Shown: positions 1 through 5,233 of the stretch, in pieces | How the letters are laid out: each line of letters begins with the position of its first letter | Numbering within the stretch: the first letter of the stretch is position 1 | Source of the DNA: Flavobacteriaceae bacterium | GTDB taxonomy: Bacteria; Bacteroidota; Bacteroidia; Flavobacteriales; Flavobacteriaceae | Direction: 5' to 3' | Length of the DNA stretch: 5,233 bases | Assembly: GCA_013001365.1 (NCBI GenBank) | Contig: JABDMQ010000242.1 | Span: forward strand, 1-5,233 | Made by a program: the position numbers and the translations under genes | Notes under the pieces: generated by a model | Told to the model about the DNA's origin: nothing | Databases searched by the model: none | The model's input: only the letters and a program-made list of their open reading frames with translations

Positions 1-649
1 ATTTAGACCATGATATGCGTCGTTTATGATACACAAACGCCTCAGGTATCAAGGTGGTCTTGAAGCCTAGTTTCTTAAGGCGTATGGACAGATCTGGGTC
101 TTCTCCAGGATGTATGTTGCCAAACCCTCCAGTCGCTTCAAAAGCAGCTTTAGACAAGCCCATATTGAAACTCCTTGGCTGGAATTCATCCACCTGCTGT
201 TTCCCTCCTCTTATGCCTCCTGTGGTAATAAATGAGGTCATGCTGAAATCTATGGCCTTCTGTAAATTAGAAAACGAGGTATGCGCCGCATCAGGACCGC
301 CATAGCAATCCACATAATTGACTTCAAGGCTGTTAATGACATTTTTCAGATAATCAGGCGGTAATAAGCAATCGGAATCAAGGATGACAAAATAGTTGCC
401 CTTGGACTTTGACATGCCAAAGTTGCGCGAATCACCAGGACCTGTATTCTCCTTCTGATAATAAGAAATGGACAGTTGGTCTTTATAAGCATCAATCGCA
501 TTTTTTGACGGCATTGTAGACCCATCCTCCACAATGACGATCTCACATTCTCCTATGCCTTCAACGCCTAAGAAACTATCAAGAAGTTCCTTGATCTCTT
601 CAGGTCTGTTGTATACAGGAATTATGAACGAAAACGACAACGGTTGCAT
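1..649 (-). CDS. Family 2 (GT-A fold) glycosyltransferase, C-terminus cut by the window edge
   Basis: This is a partial gene. The 216 N-terminal residues are visible and the reading frame is still open at the left edge. The protein opens with FSFIIPVYNRPEEI (residues 6-19), the usual first strand of a GT2 enzyme. Nucleotide-sugar binding residues follow: EDGS at 41-44 and the metal-binding DSD (a DxD motif) at 91-93. GEDPDLSIRL at 182-191 matches the GGF...GED-DL acceptor/catalytic-base region, and a conserved-looking His lies in VYHKRR (206-211). Such enzymes move a sugar from an activated donor to a glycan, lipid or protein at the cytoplasmic face of the inner membrane. The donor and acceptor cannot be told from sequence. 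The ATG at 649 is chosen because the fold begins only a few residues later; no Shine-Dalgarno is visible. The start lies 80 bp after the stop of the secreted-protein gene, with a strong terminator between. A role in cell-surface polysaccharide or glycoprotein synthesis is inference. Membrane helices after the catalytic domain, common in relatives, would be outside the window. Confidence 0.93.
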   Translation of the reverse strand, partial: MQPLSFSFIIPVYNRPEEIKELLDSFLGVEGIGECEIVIVEDGSTMPSKNAIDAYKDQLSISYYQKENTGPGDSRNFGMSKSKGNYFVILDSDCLLPPDYLKNVINSLEVNYVDCYGGPDAAHTSFSNLQKAIDFSMTSFITTGGIRGGKQQVDEFQPRSFNMGLSKAAFEATGGFGNIHPGEDPDLSIRLKKLGFKTTLIPEAFVYHKRRISWSK

Positions 650-654
650 GACTG

Positions 655-662
655 CAAAGGTA
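655..662 (-). promoter_or_regulatory. Candidate Bacteroidota -7 element for the glycosyltransferase gene
   Basis: The minus strand reads TACCTTTG, a full match to the Bacteroidota -7 consensus TAnnTTTG. It ends five bases before the ATG at 649, so transcription would start at or next to the start codon and give a leaderless or nearly leaderless mRNA. No TTTG-like -33 element is found at the usual 19-21 base spacing, where the terminator hairpin lies instead. An 8-base motif with four fixed T positions is common by chance in AT-rich DNA, so this is tentative. Confidence 0.25.
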
Positions 663-676
663 ACCAAAGAAAATAC

Positions 677-700
677 AAAAGCCACCTTACGGTGGCTTTT
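677..700 (-). terminator. Intrinsic terminator after the secreted-protein gene
   Basis: This is a perfect inverted repeat. AAAAGCCACC (677-686) and GGTGGCTTTT (691-700) form a 10-bp stem around a 4-base loop. On the minus strand the hairpin is followed by a T-rich stretch (TTTTGTATTTTCTTT), as expected of a Rho-independent terminator. It starts 29 bases after the stop of the secreted-protein gene. The symmetry, with A4 on one side and T4 on the other, means it could also stop transcription arriving on the plus strand. It lies only 27 bp before the glycosyltransferase start codon. Confidence 0.85.
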
Positions 701-729
701 GAAAGTTGATTAGTTTGTGTTAATATAAA

Positions 730-2823
730 CTACTCCTTTATTATCCTGAAATTCTGTTCAGCGTCATTGATACGTACTTTCAAGAAGTAAGCACCTGTAT
801 TCAATCCAGACATATCCAGTTCATCTGTTAATGTATTAGGTGTTGCTCTTAGAACTTCTTGCCCGATCATGTTATAAACAGACACCGCTTGGATGTTATC
901 TTGAGCCCTAAGACTCAAATTACCTGTTGTAGGATTAGGAAAATACTTAAAGCCTTCAAAATCGTTATCATCTAAACTTAAAGGATTACAGGATATACTT
1001 GCAGCCCATCCTTCTCGAACTACGGATCCATCGGAGGTAAAGACAAATGTCAAACAACCAGAAGCACTTTGAGAGGTAATTGCCATTCCCTGTAGATCAC
1101 CTGATCCACTAGCAGGAACATCATCCCTATCCCAACACCAAATTGTTCCTCCTCCTGGAGGATCGATTGTTGGTGCGGTTGCATCAGGTCCGTCGTGAAT
1201 GGTCAATCCATCCCAGCATCCAGTACCATTATTCTCAGCACTAAAGAATGAGAAATCAACTGTCACAGCATCGCCAGCACTATCTGGGCAAATGGTAGTT
1301 GTAATGTTTTCGCTCGTAGAGTAATCACCACCATTACCTCCAGAATCTAAAAATATTCCAGTTGTGCAATTTGCCGGCACAGGAACATAAGGCGTCGCAA
1401 ATTCAAATGGACCAACCCATGGACTTAAATCACCACTACAGTCAGCACGAACATAAAACTCGTAAGGCGTATCACCAGTTAAACCAGTGACATTTACTGG
1501 ATTTAAAGTCGTTGATGTTCCTGCACCAGCTGGTTCTCCAGAACCTGGTGCTTGTACTACATATTCCCATGTAGTTGCTGTTCCTCCTTCTGTCCAACCA
1601 AGATCTGCAGAAGTTTCCGTTATGCTCGTAGCTGTCAATGTATTTGGAGGTGTACAAGTAGGAAATGCAGTGCAAACAGCTGATATATCAAATGTAACAC
1701 CAGGATCACCATTAATCCAGTTTCCTACCCTTAAGAAGTATTCAGTCCCTGCATTAGCAGCAAAGGTAACTACTACAGGGTTCTCACTACTACCACCGGA
1801 TGCAATACATGTTCCTAACGTGAATCCACCGCAAGAACCGTCTGTACTTTCGTATATTCCCACCTGGGCTTCTTCTACAGATGCGTTAATTGTTATTTCA
1901 ACGTCTTCGTCAGCACCTGTCAACTGATACCAAACATCATTTCCAATAGAACCAACACAAGAAGTGCCACTTCCTCCATTGGCACCTGAGGTAGTTTGAC
2001 CAGTTAATGGAGTTCCACAAATCAATGGTGTTGCATTAACGCATTCATCATTGGCCGGAGGTAACGAAAATGCAAAAGGACCTGCCCAAGGGCTTAAATC
2101 ACCACTGCAATTGGATCTAACATAAAATTCATATGCTACACCAGTTGATAAACCAGTTACTGTTATAGGGTTCATTGATGTCGGAGTACCAGCACCATCT
2201 GGTTCTCCTGTTCCTGAATTTTGAACCACGTATTCCCAAGACGATGCTGAATCAGTCCAACCAATATCGGCAGAACTTGCTGTAAAACCTGATGCTGTTA
2301 AAGCAGTTGGTGCTGGGCACGATGGCGGTGCACCGAACGTTAATGACCATGAATTGATCGTCCCTTCATCCCCGCCGGCCGAATCACAGGCCAGCAATGA
2401 CCAAATACCATCAGCCGAAAGACCATCAAATGTGGTTGCCAAACTTCCACCTTGCGCAGCGAAATCTCCAGTAAAAGGTGGTGAACCTGCTGTAAAATCT
2501 CCTCCATCATCAGAAATCACAGTACCAGTAAAATCATCACCTCCGCTTCCTACTCCATCAAATAATAATAAAGTCGTAGTTCCATCTGGAGCTTGTAAAG
2601 TAACTTCAAGGTCACTGTCCCATGTATGAGAAATATCTATATTTATTTCTCTCAACTCCAATGTTCCTGAAGTCAAAGTTCCAACACCCGTTACAGCTGC
2701 ATCAAAATTTGTTGTTGTTGGACAAGAGGCATCGGGCACAGTGCCACCAGCACCTGGAAATGTTTGTGCAAAGCCTACGGCTGAAACCAGTAATGCACAA
2801 AACAGTAAAGTAATTTTTTTCAT
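730..2823 (-). CDS. Secreted multidomain protein (P-domain-like, 2x FN3, PPC-like, CUB-like) with T9SS type A sorting domain
   Basis: The gene is complete, 697 residues. Residues 1-19 are a Sec signal peptide (KK, hydrophobic core, cleavage after VGFA before Q20). Residues ~35-163 resemble the P/Homo B domain of proprotein convertases, with DISHTWDSDLEVTLQAPDG and GIWSLLACDSAGGDEGTINSW. FN3 repeats lie at ~169-253 and ~390-476. Between them, ~256-384 starts NDECVNATPL and resembles a PPC-type beta-sandwich. Residues ~486-612 look CUB-like: paired cysteines, CWDGLTIHDGP, and a C-terminal GWAASISC. After a short acidic linker, 627-697 is a T9SS type A sorting domain (YFPNPTTG..., VYNMIGQEV, LNTGAYFLKV, final FRIIKE). 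The protein should cross the inner membrane by Sec and the outer membrane by the Por/T9SS apparatus, then be released or anchored at the surface. No protease or other catalytic domain is seen, although P domains often accompany subtilisin-like or metalloproteases; adhesion or glycan/protein binding is inference. It is rich in Gly, Ser, Thr and Asp, and low in Lys and Arg. Terminator hairpins lie on both sides. Confidence 0.93.
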   Translation of the reverse strand: MKKITLLFCALLVSAVGFAQTFPGAGGTVPDASCPTTTNFDAAVTGVGTLTSGTLELREINIDISHTWDSDLEVTLQAPDGTTTLLLFDGVGSGGDDFTGTVISDDGGDFTAGSPPFTGDFAAQGGSLATTFDGLSADGIWSLLACDSAGGDEGTINSWSLTFGAPPSCPAPTALTASGFTASSADIGWTDSASSWEYVVQNSGTGEPDGAGTPTSMNPITVTGLSTGVAYEFYVRSNCSGDLSPWAGPFAFSLPPANDECVNATPLICGTPLTGQTTSGANGGSGTSCVGSIGNDVWYQLTGADEDVEITINASVEEAQVGIYESTDGSCGGFTLGTCIASGGSSENPVVVTFAANAGTEYFLRVGNWINGDPGVTFDISAVCTAFPTCTPPNTLTATSITETSADLGWTEGGTATTWEYVVQAPGSGEPAGAGTSTTLNPVNVTGLTGDTPYEFYVRADCSGDLSPWVGPFEFATPYVPVPANCTTGIFLDSGGNGGDYSTSENITTTICPDSAGDAVTVDFSFFSAENNGTGCWDGLTIHDGPDATAPTIDPPGGGTIWCWDRDDVPASGSGDLQGMAITSQSASGCLTFVFTSDGSVVREGWAASISCNPLSLDDNDFEGFKYFPNPTTGNLSLRAQDNIQAVSVYNMIGQEVLRATPNTLTDELDMSGLNTGAYFLKVRINDAEQNFRIIKE
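733..945 (-). other. T9SS type A C-terminal sorting domain (within the secreted protein)
   Basis: These bases encode residues 627-697. The order is typical of the Por secretion tail: a PNPTTG motif at 629-634, a short strand (NLSLRA), VSVYNMIGQEV at 647-657, a LDMSGLNTGAYFLKV strand pair at 669-683, and a final FRIIKE. The domain directs export across the outer membrane and is normally removed by the sortase-like PorU. Its presence is also the strongest taxonomic clue in the window. Confidence 0.93.
988..1368 (-). other. CUB-like domain (within the secreted protein)
   Basis: These bases encode residues ~486-612. Cysteines lie at 486, 512, 536, 563, 590 and 612. The segment FLDSGGNGGDYSTSENITTTIC is followed by a strand (VTVDFSFFSAE), then CWDGLTIHDGP at 536-546, then LTFVFTSDGS and GWAASISC. 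This order (Gly/Tyr-rich opening, 'D-L-I-DG' strand, 'F-SD-S---GW' strand, final Cys) is that of CUB-related domains in bacterial secreted proteins. Boundaries are estimates by eye. Confidence 0.65.
1396..1656 (-). repeat. FN3 repeat, copy 2 (within the secreted protein)
   Basis: These bases encode residues ~390-476. They show fibronectin type III landmarks: a Pro-rich start (CTPPNTLTATSI), the core Trp of SADLGWTEG (405-413), WEYVVQ at 419-424, the VTGLTGDTPYEFYVRADCSG strand pair, and LSPWVGPFEF at the end. It is a clear duplicate of copy 1. The stretches WEYVVQ, NP-(I/V)-x-VTGL, YEFYVR and CSGDLSPW are shared exactly or nearly so. Confidence 0.88.
1672..2058 (-). other. PPC-like beta-sandwich domain between the FN3 repeats (within the secreted protein)
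   Basis: These bases encode residues ~256-384. The segment begins NDECVNATPLICGTPLTGQT, continues with GNDVWYQLTGADEDVEITI and VGIYESTDGSCGG, and ends EYFLRVGNWINGDPGVTFDISAVC. This 'NDECxNA...DVWY...V-IY-S...YFLRVGxW' pattern is common in Bacteroidota T9SS cargo and resembles bacterial pre-peptidase C-terminal (PPC) type domains. Its function is usually accessory or carbohydrate/protein binding. The assignment is by pattern, not by a profile search. Confidence 0.6.
2065..2319 (-). repeat. FN3 repeat, copy 1 (within the secreted protein)
   Basis: These bases encode residues ~169-253: CPAPTALTASGFTASSADIGW, then WEYVVQNSGTGEPDGAG, VTGLSTGVAYEFYVRSNCSG and LSPWAGPFAF. It aligns almost without gaps to copy 2. 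The two differ most in the B-C turn, where copy 1 has DSASS and copy 2 has EGGTATT. An ancestral internal duplication with the PPC-like domain lying between the copies is the simple reading. Confidence 0.88.
2335..2721 (-). other. P-domain-like (proprotein convertase) region (within the secreted protein)
   Basis: These bases encode residues ~35-163. Landmarks are the strand before DISHTWDSDLEVTLQAPDG (63-81), TTTLLLFDGVGSGGDDF, and the end GIWSLLACDSAGGDEGTINSWSLTF (139-163). The latter matches the 'G-W-L-V-D-----G-L--W-L-F' ending of P/Homo B domains. Acidic loops (SGGDDF, SDDGGDF) may bind calcium; that is inference. Here the domain stands directly after the signal peptide, without a protease before it. 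Confidence 0.75.
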
Positions 2824-2848
2824 ATTGATCAGTTTTAGTTAATGAAAT

Positions 2849-2883
2849 AAAAAAACCCGAACTTTCTGCTAGAAAAATTCGGG
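2849..2883 (-). terminator. Terminator-shaped hairpin just before the secreted-protein gene (attenuator or second terminator)
   Basis: On the minus strand CCCGAA (2883-2878) pairs with TTCGGG (2861-2856). An inner 5-bp stem TTTCT/AGAAA closes a 3-base AGC loop, and a run of seven T (2855-2849) follows at once. This is a textbook intrinsic-terminator layout. It ends 25 bases before the ATG of the secreted-protein gene and ~135 bases after the fabI stop. It may be a backup terminator for fabI. If the promoter proposed at 2924-2955 is right, it lies in the 5' leader of the secreted-protein mRNA and could act as an attenuator. Confidence 0.72.
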
Positions 2884-2923
2884 GATGTGTAATTTACGAC
2901 ACACTTTGATATTAATATGTAGT

Positions 2924-2955
2924 GTAAAGTATGTTATTACTGAGAATTCGACAAA
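2924..2955 (-). promoter_or_regulatory. Candidate promoter for the secreted-protein gene
   Basis: Reading the minus strand, TTTG (2955-2952) is followed after 20 bases by TACTTTAC (2931-2924). This resembles the Bacteroidota -33 TTTG / -7 TAnnTTTG promoter with correct spacing, but the last two bases of the -7 box deviate. Transcription would start near 2917 and give a leader of about 94 bases containing the 2849-2883 hairpin. It lies directly after the fabI terminator, a sensible place for a new promoter. Confidence 0.35.
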
Positions 2956-2959
2956 CAAC

Positions 2960-2988
2960 AAAAAACCTCGTTAAGTAACTTAGTGAGG
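2960..2988 (-). terminator. Intrinsic terminator of fabI
   Basis: On the minus strand CCTC (2988-2985) pairs with GAGG (2969-2966). After a two-base mismatch, TAAG/CTTA pairs around a TTA loop. Six T (2965-2960) and a further T-rich stretch (GTTGTTTG) follow. It begins 29 bases after the fabI stop codon. The two mismatches weaken the stem; the opposite strand would pair there through G-U but has no T run, so the minus-strand reading is preferred. Confidence 0.68.
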
Positions 2989-3017
2989 ATATACTATTCT
3001 AGTTGAATATTCGTTTA

Positions 3018-3833
3018 CTATTCCTTCATGAACGTATCCATCACCGCATCACTTACACCCATATTGCTAAAACCGCCATCGTTAAAAAGATTTTGCAAGG
3101 TTACACGTTTGGTCAGGTCGCTAAATAAGGTTACCGTGTAGTTGGCGCAATCCAATGCCGTTGCATTACCTAAAGGCGACATTTTCTCTGCATAAGCAAT
3201 AAACCCATCAAAACCTTTTACGCCGCTTCCAGCCGTCGTTGGAGTTGGAGATTGCGAAATGGTATTGACACGTACGTTCTTGTCACGACCAAAGAAATAC
3301 CCAAAACTGCGTGCAATGCTCTCTAAATATGCTTTGTTATCTGCCATATCGTTATAATCAGGAAAGACACGTTGTGCTGCCATATAGGTCAAGGCCACAA
3401 TGCTTCCCCATTCGTTCATGGCATCGGCCTTATACAAGGTCTGCATGACCTTATGGAATGACATGGCTGAGACATCTGTTCCCTTTTGGGTCCAATCGTA
3501 CTTTTGGTCTGTATAGGCCCTACCCTTTCTCACGTTTATCGACATGCCAATGGAATGCAAAACGAAATCCAATTTTCCTCCAAGGATCTCCATGGATTTC
3601 TCTACAAGGTTCTGTAGGTCTTCTTCGGAAGTGGCATCTGCAGGAATGATTTCCGAGCCAGTTTTCTCGGCCAGTTTATTGATCTCTCCCATTCTCATGG
3701 CCACTGGTGCATTGGTCAATACAAAGGTGCCCCCTTCTTCGTGAACACGTTCGGCGGTTTTCCATGCAATGGAGTTAGAATCCAGTGCTCCAAAAATGAT
3801 TCCTCGTTTTCCCTTGAGTAAATTGTACGACAT
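3018..3833 (-). CDS. fabI: Enoyl-[acyl-carrier-protein] reductase FabI
   Basis: The gene is complete, 271 residues, near the usual FabI length (~260). FabI reduces the trans-2 double bond of enoyl-ACP with NAD(P)H, the last step of each cytoplasmic fatty acid elongation cycle. It is an SDR-fold enzyme. The nucleotide-binding start is GIIFGALDSNSIAW (11-24), keeping the FabI-type SIA; D65 lies at the end of a central strand (IIPADAT). HSIG (93-96) is the cofactor-contacting loop. Catalytic Tyr160 and Lys167 have the FabI Y-x6-K spacing (YNDMADNK), and Tyr150 in LTYMAAQR is the second conserved active-site Tyr. TISQSPTPTTAGSGVKGF (191-208) replaces the AGPIRTLAASGIK segment of E. coli FabI, and the C-terminal DGGFSNMG is kept. 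These changes fit a divergent Bacteroidota-type FabI, not a broken gene. The ATG at 3833 places the first beta strand normally. The gene lies 54 bp after recN, with a candidate promoter in the gap and a terminator after the stop. Confidence 0.96.
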   Translation of the reverse strand: MSYNLLKGKRGIIFGALDSNSIAWKTAERVHEEGGTFVLTNAPVAMRMGEINKLAEKTGSEIIPADATSEEDLQNLVEKSMEILGGKLDFVLHSIGMSINVRKGRAYTDQKYDWTQKGTDVSAMSFHKVMQTLYKADAMNEWGSIVALTYMAAQRVFPDYNDMADNKAYLESIARSFGYFFGRDKNVRVNTISQSPTPTTAGSGVKGFDGFIAYAEKMSPLGNATALDCANYTVTLFSDLTKRVTLQNLFNDGGFSNMGVSDAVMDTFMKE

Positions 3834-3876
3834 AGTCTTAGATGATTAGTTGATCTGTTTGTGATTATTAGTTAAT

Positions 3877-3884
3877 CAAATATA
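3877..3884 (-). promoter_or_regulatory. Candidate -7 element of the fabI promoter
   Basis: The minus strand reads TATATTTG, an exact match to the Bacteroidota -7 consensus TAnnTTTG. It starts just after the recN stop codon and would place the transcription start near 3870, giving a leader of about 37 bases for fabI. No clear TTTG lies at the -33 position, which would fall within the last codons of recN. The position in the short gap favours independent expression of fabI, in addition to any read-through from recN. Confidence 0.5.
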
Positions 3885-3887
3885 GCA

Positions 3888-5233
3888 TTAATTAAGTAAC
3901 TGTTTGGCATGCGCCACAGCAGAATCCGTTACTTGTTTTCCTCCCAACATTTGAGCTATCTCTACGATACGCTCTTCCTCCCCTAGCTTTTTCATTTCGG
4001 TGGTCGTCAGGTTGTCCTTGACCTCTTTGTACACCTTGAAATGTGTATCGCCTTTAGCAGCAATTTGTGGCAAATGTGTTATGGTGAACACCTGCATGCT
4101 TTTGCTCATTTTCTGCATGATATTGGCCATTTGATTGGATATTTCTCCAGACACACCTGTATCGATCTCATCGAACATGATGGTCGGGAGATTGATGTAT
4201 TTAGAAAGAATGGACTTTATGGCCAGCATAATCCTTGATAATTCACCTCCTGATGCAGCTTTCTTGAGTTCGTTGAAATTGCCTCCTTTATTGGCCGAAA
4301 AGAGGAAATTCAATTCGTCCATTCCGTTTGAGAAAAACAAATCCTTTTGTGAGATGGAAATATCGAATCGTGCGTCTGGCATTCCCAGGTCCTTGAGGAT
4401 ACTTTCCAGTTGTGTTGTTAATTGTGGTATGGCCTCTTCCCTGCTCTTGGTGAGTTTCCTTCCAAGTGTTTTTAATTTTGATTCTAAGCTGGAGATGGTC
4501 TTATTAATAGTCTCGATCCTATCATCCAATTGCTCGGTGACCTCAACTTTTTCGGTTAGTTCTTGCTGAATACTGAGCAATTCCTTGATATCCCCAACTT
4601 GATGCTTCTGAAGCAAGGAATGGATCTGTTGTAATTTTGTATTTACCGTTTCCAGTCGGTTGGGATCAGCAATGATAGACTCTTGCTGTGCTTCAATTTC
4701 AGAAAAGATGTCCTTCAATTCTATAAAACTACTTTCCGTTCTTTTGAAAATATCTGAATATGCTGAACCATATTCGCTCAGTTTTTGAAGCTGTTGTTTC
4801 AGTTCCAGTAATAGGCTCAGAATACCTGATTGCTCATTTGACATTATCTGATGGCTGCTGGCCAATTGCTCCCTTATCTCTTCAACATTATTCAAAGCTT
4901 CGTACTCCTCTTCTAATTTCTCTTGTTCGCCATCTACCAGATTAACTTCCACCAATTCATTCAACAAAAAGGCATTATAGTCCTGTTCTTTCAGTGAATC
5001 GGATTGCAATTGCAATAAATCATCTAGTTCTTGTTTAGCTGCTTTATATTCCGATAAGTGAGATTGGTACGTTTCTAATGTCGCTGTATTTCCTGCCAAG
5101 GCATCAATTACCTGAAACTGAAATGCGTTATTAGCAAGCTCCAAGGTTTGGTGTTGTGAATGTATATCGATGAGTTGTTCCCCTAGAACTGAAAGACTAT
5201 CTAAGTTTACTGGCGTGTCATTTACGAATGCTC
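3888..5233 (-). CDS. recN: DNA repair ATPase RecN, N-terminus cut by the window edge
   Basis: This is a partial gene; 447 C-terminal residues are visible of an expected ~550, and the frame is open to the right edge. The TTG at 5144 is an internal Leu codon, because upstream codons continue the RecN sequence (AFVNDTPVNLDSL...LIDIHSQHQTLEL). RecN is an SMC-like ABC ATPase that joins DNA ends and sister chromatids in double-strand break repair, working with RecA. The visible order is the end of the N-terminal ATPase lobe (the first ~30 residues), a long Glu/Gln/Leu-rich coiled-coil arm (~residues 50-280), then the C-terminal lobe: ABC signature SGGELSR (327-333), Walker B TIMFDEIDTG (350-359) with D-loop VSGEI, and the H-loop THLPQIAA (385-392). 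All these motifs look intact. Walker A lies in the missing part. The gene ends AKQLLN, 54 bp before fabI. A LexA-type operator, if any, would be upstream and outside the window. Confidence 0.96.
   Translation of the reverse strand, partial: AFVNDTPVNLDSLSVLGEQLIDIHSQHQTLELANNAFQFQVIDALAGNTATLETYQSHLSEYKAAKQELDDLLQLQSDSLKEQDYNAFLLNELVEVNLVDGEQEKLEEEYEALNNVEEIREQLASSHQIMSNEQSGILSLLLELKQQLQKLSEYGSAYSDIFKRTESSFIELKDIFSEIEAQQESIIADPNRLETVNTKLQQIHSLLQKHQVGDIKELLSIQQELTEKVEVTEQLDDRIETINKTISSLESKLKTLGRKLTKSREEAIPQLTTQLESILKDLGMPDARFDISISQKDLFFSNGMDELNFLFSANKGGNFNELKKAASGGELSRIMLAIKSILSKYINLPTIMFDEIDTGVSGEISNQMANIMQKMSKSMQVFTITHLPQIAAKGDTHFKVYKEVKDNLTTTEMKKLGEEERIVEIAQMLGGKQVTDSAVAHAKQLLN

Noticed and set aside
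54..305. 83-codon plus-strand open frame at the left edge
   Set aside because: It is opposite the glycosyltransferase frame, which carries the GED-DL and other GT2 motifs in the same bases.
346..546. 66-codon minus-strand open frame
   Set aside because: It is a shifted frame within the glycosyltransferase gene; the true frame in these bases encodes the DSD motif and neighbouring conserved residues.
1487..1927. 146-codon open frame on the plus strand inside the secreted-protein gene
   Set aside because: It is antisense to a well-supported multidomain protein; its Val/Pro/Ser-rich composition is what reverse reading of Gly/Thr/Asn-rich codons gives, and it has no start signal or recognisable domain.
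2335..2721. Reading the secreted protein as a subtilisin-like protease because of its P domain
   Set aside because: No Asp/His/Ser catalytic motifs of subtilases, and no HExxH metalloprotease motif, occur anywhere in the 697 residues.
2960..2988. A structured small RNA on the plus strand, since this hairpin pairs better there (10 bp with two G-U pairs)
   Set aside because: The plus strand has no T run after the stem and no promoter-like sequence was seen; the minus strand has six T directly after the stem and fits as the fabI terminator.
4135..4569. 144-codon open frame on the plus strand inside recN
   Set aside because: It runs antisense through the ABC signature and Walker B codons of recN, which fix the coding strand; no domain is recognisable.
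5142..5144. TTG as the start codon of recN
   Set aside because: The frame continues upstream to the window edge and encodes typical RecN sequence (LIDIHSQHQ), so this TTG is an internal Leu and the gene is cut by the window.

Overview
The window comes from the genome of a Bacteroidota bacterium, most likely a marine-type Flavobacteriia. The grounds are: a secreted protein ending in a type IX secretion (T9SS) sorting domain, a Bacteroidota-style FabI, AT-rich intergenic DNA, start codons without clear Shine-Dalgarno sequences, and matches to the Bacteroidota -7 promoter motif TAnnTTTG. All four genes lie on the minus strand, so transcription runs from high to low coordinates.

In transcription order: (1) recN, cut by the right window edge (5233 down to 3888), encodes a DNA repair ATPase. 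Its N-terminal ~100 residues, with Walker A, lie outside the window. (2) fabI (3833-3018) encodes enoyl-ACP reductase of fatty acid synthesis. It lies 54 bp after recN and probably has its own promoter in that gap. (3) A 697-residue secreted multidomain protein (2823-730) has a signal peptide, a P-domain-like region, two FN3 repeats flanking a PPC-like beta domain, a CUB-like region and a T9SS type A sorting domain. It has no recognisable enzyme domain and looks like a surface or extracellular binding protein. (4) A family 2 glycosyltransferase (649-1) is cut by the left edge.

The intergenic regions are informative. A terminator follows fabI (2960-2988). A second terminator-shaped hairpin (2849-2883) sits just before the secreted-protein gene and, if the proposed promoter is right, inside its 5' leader. 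A perfect 10-bp-stem terminator (677-700) follows the secreted-protein gene and lies only 27 bp before the glycosyltransferase start.

recN and fabI are housekeeping genes. The secreted protein looks like a lineage-specific gene placed between conserved neighbours, with transcription signals on both sides. I see no mobile element, CRISPR array, tRNA or rRNA, and no clear evidence of a new multi-gene system. The most interesting points are the domain architecture of the secreted protein and the hairpin in front of it.
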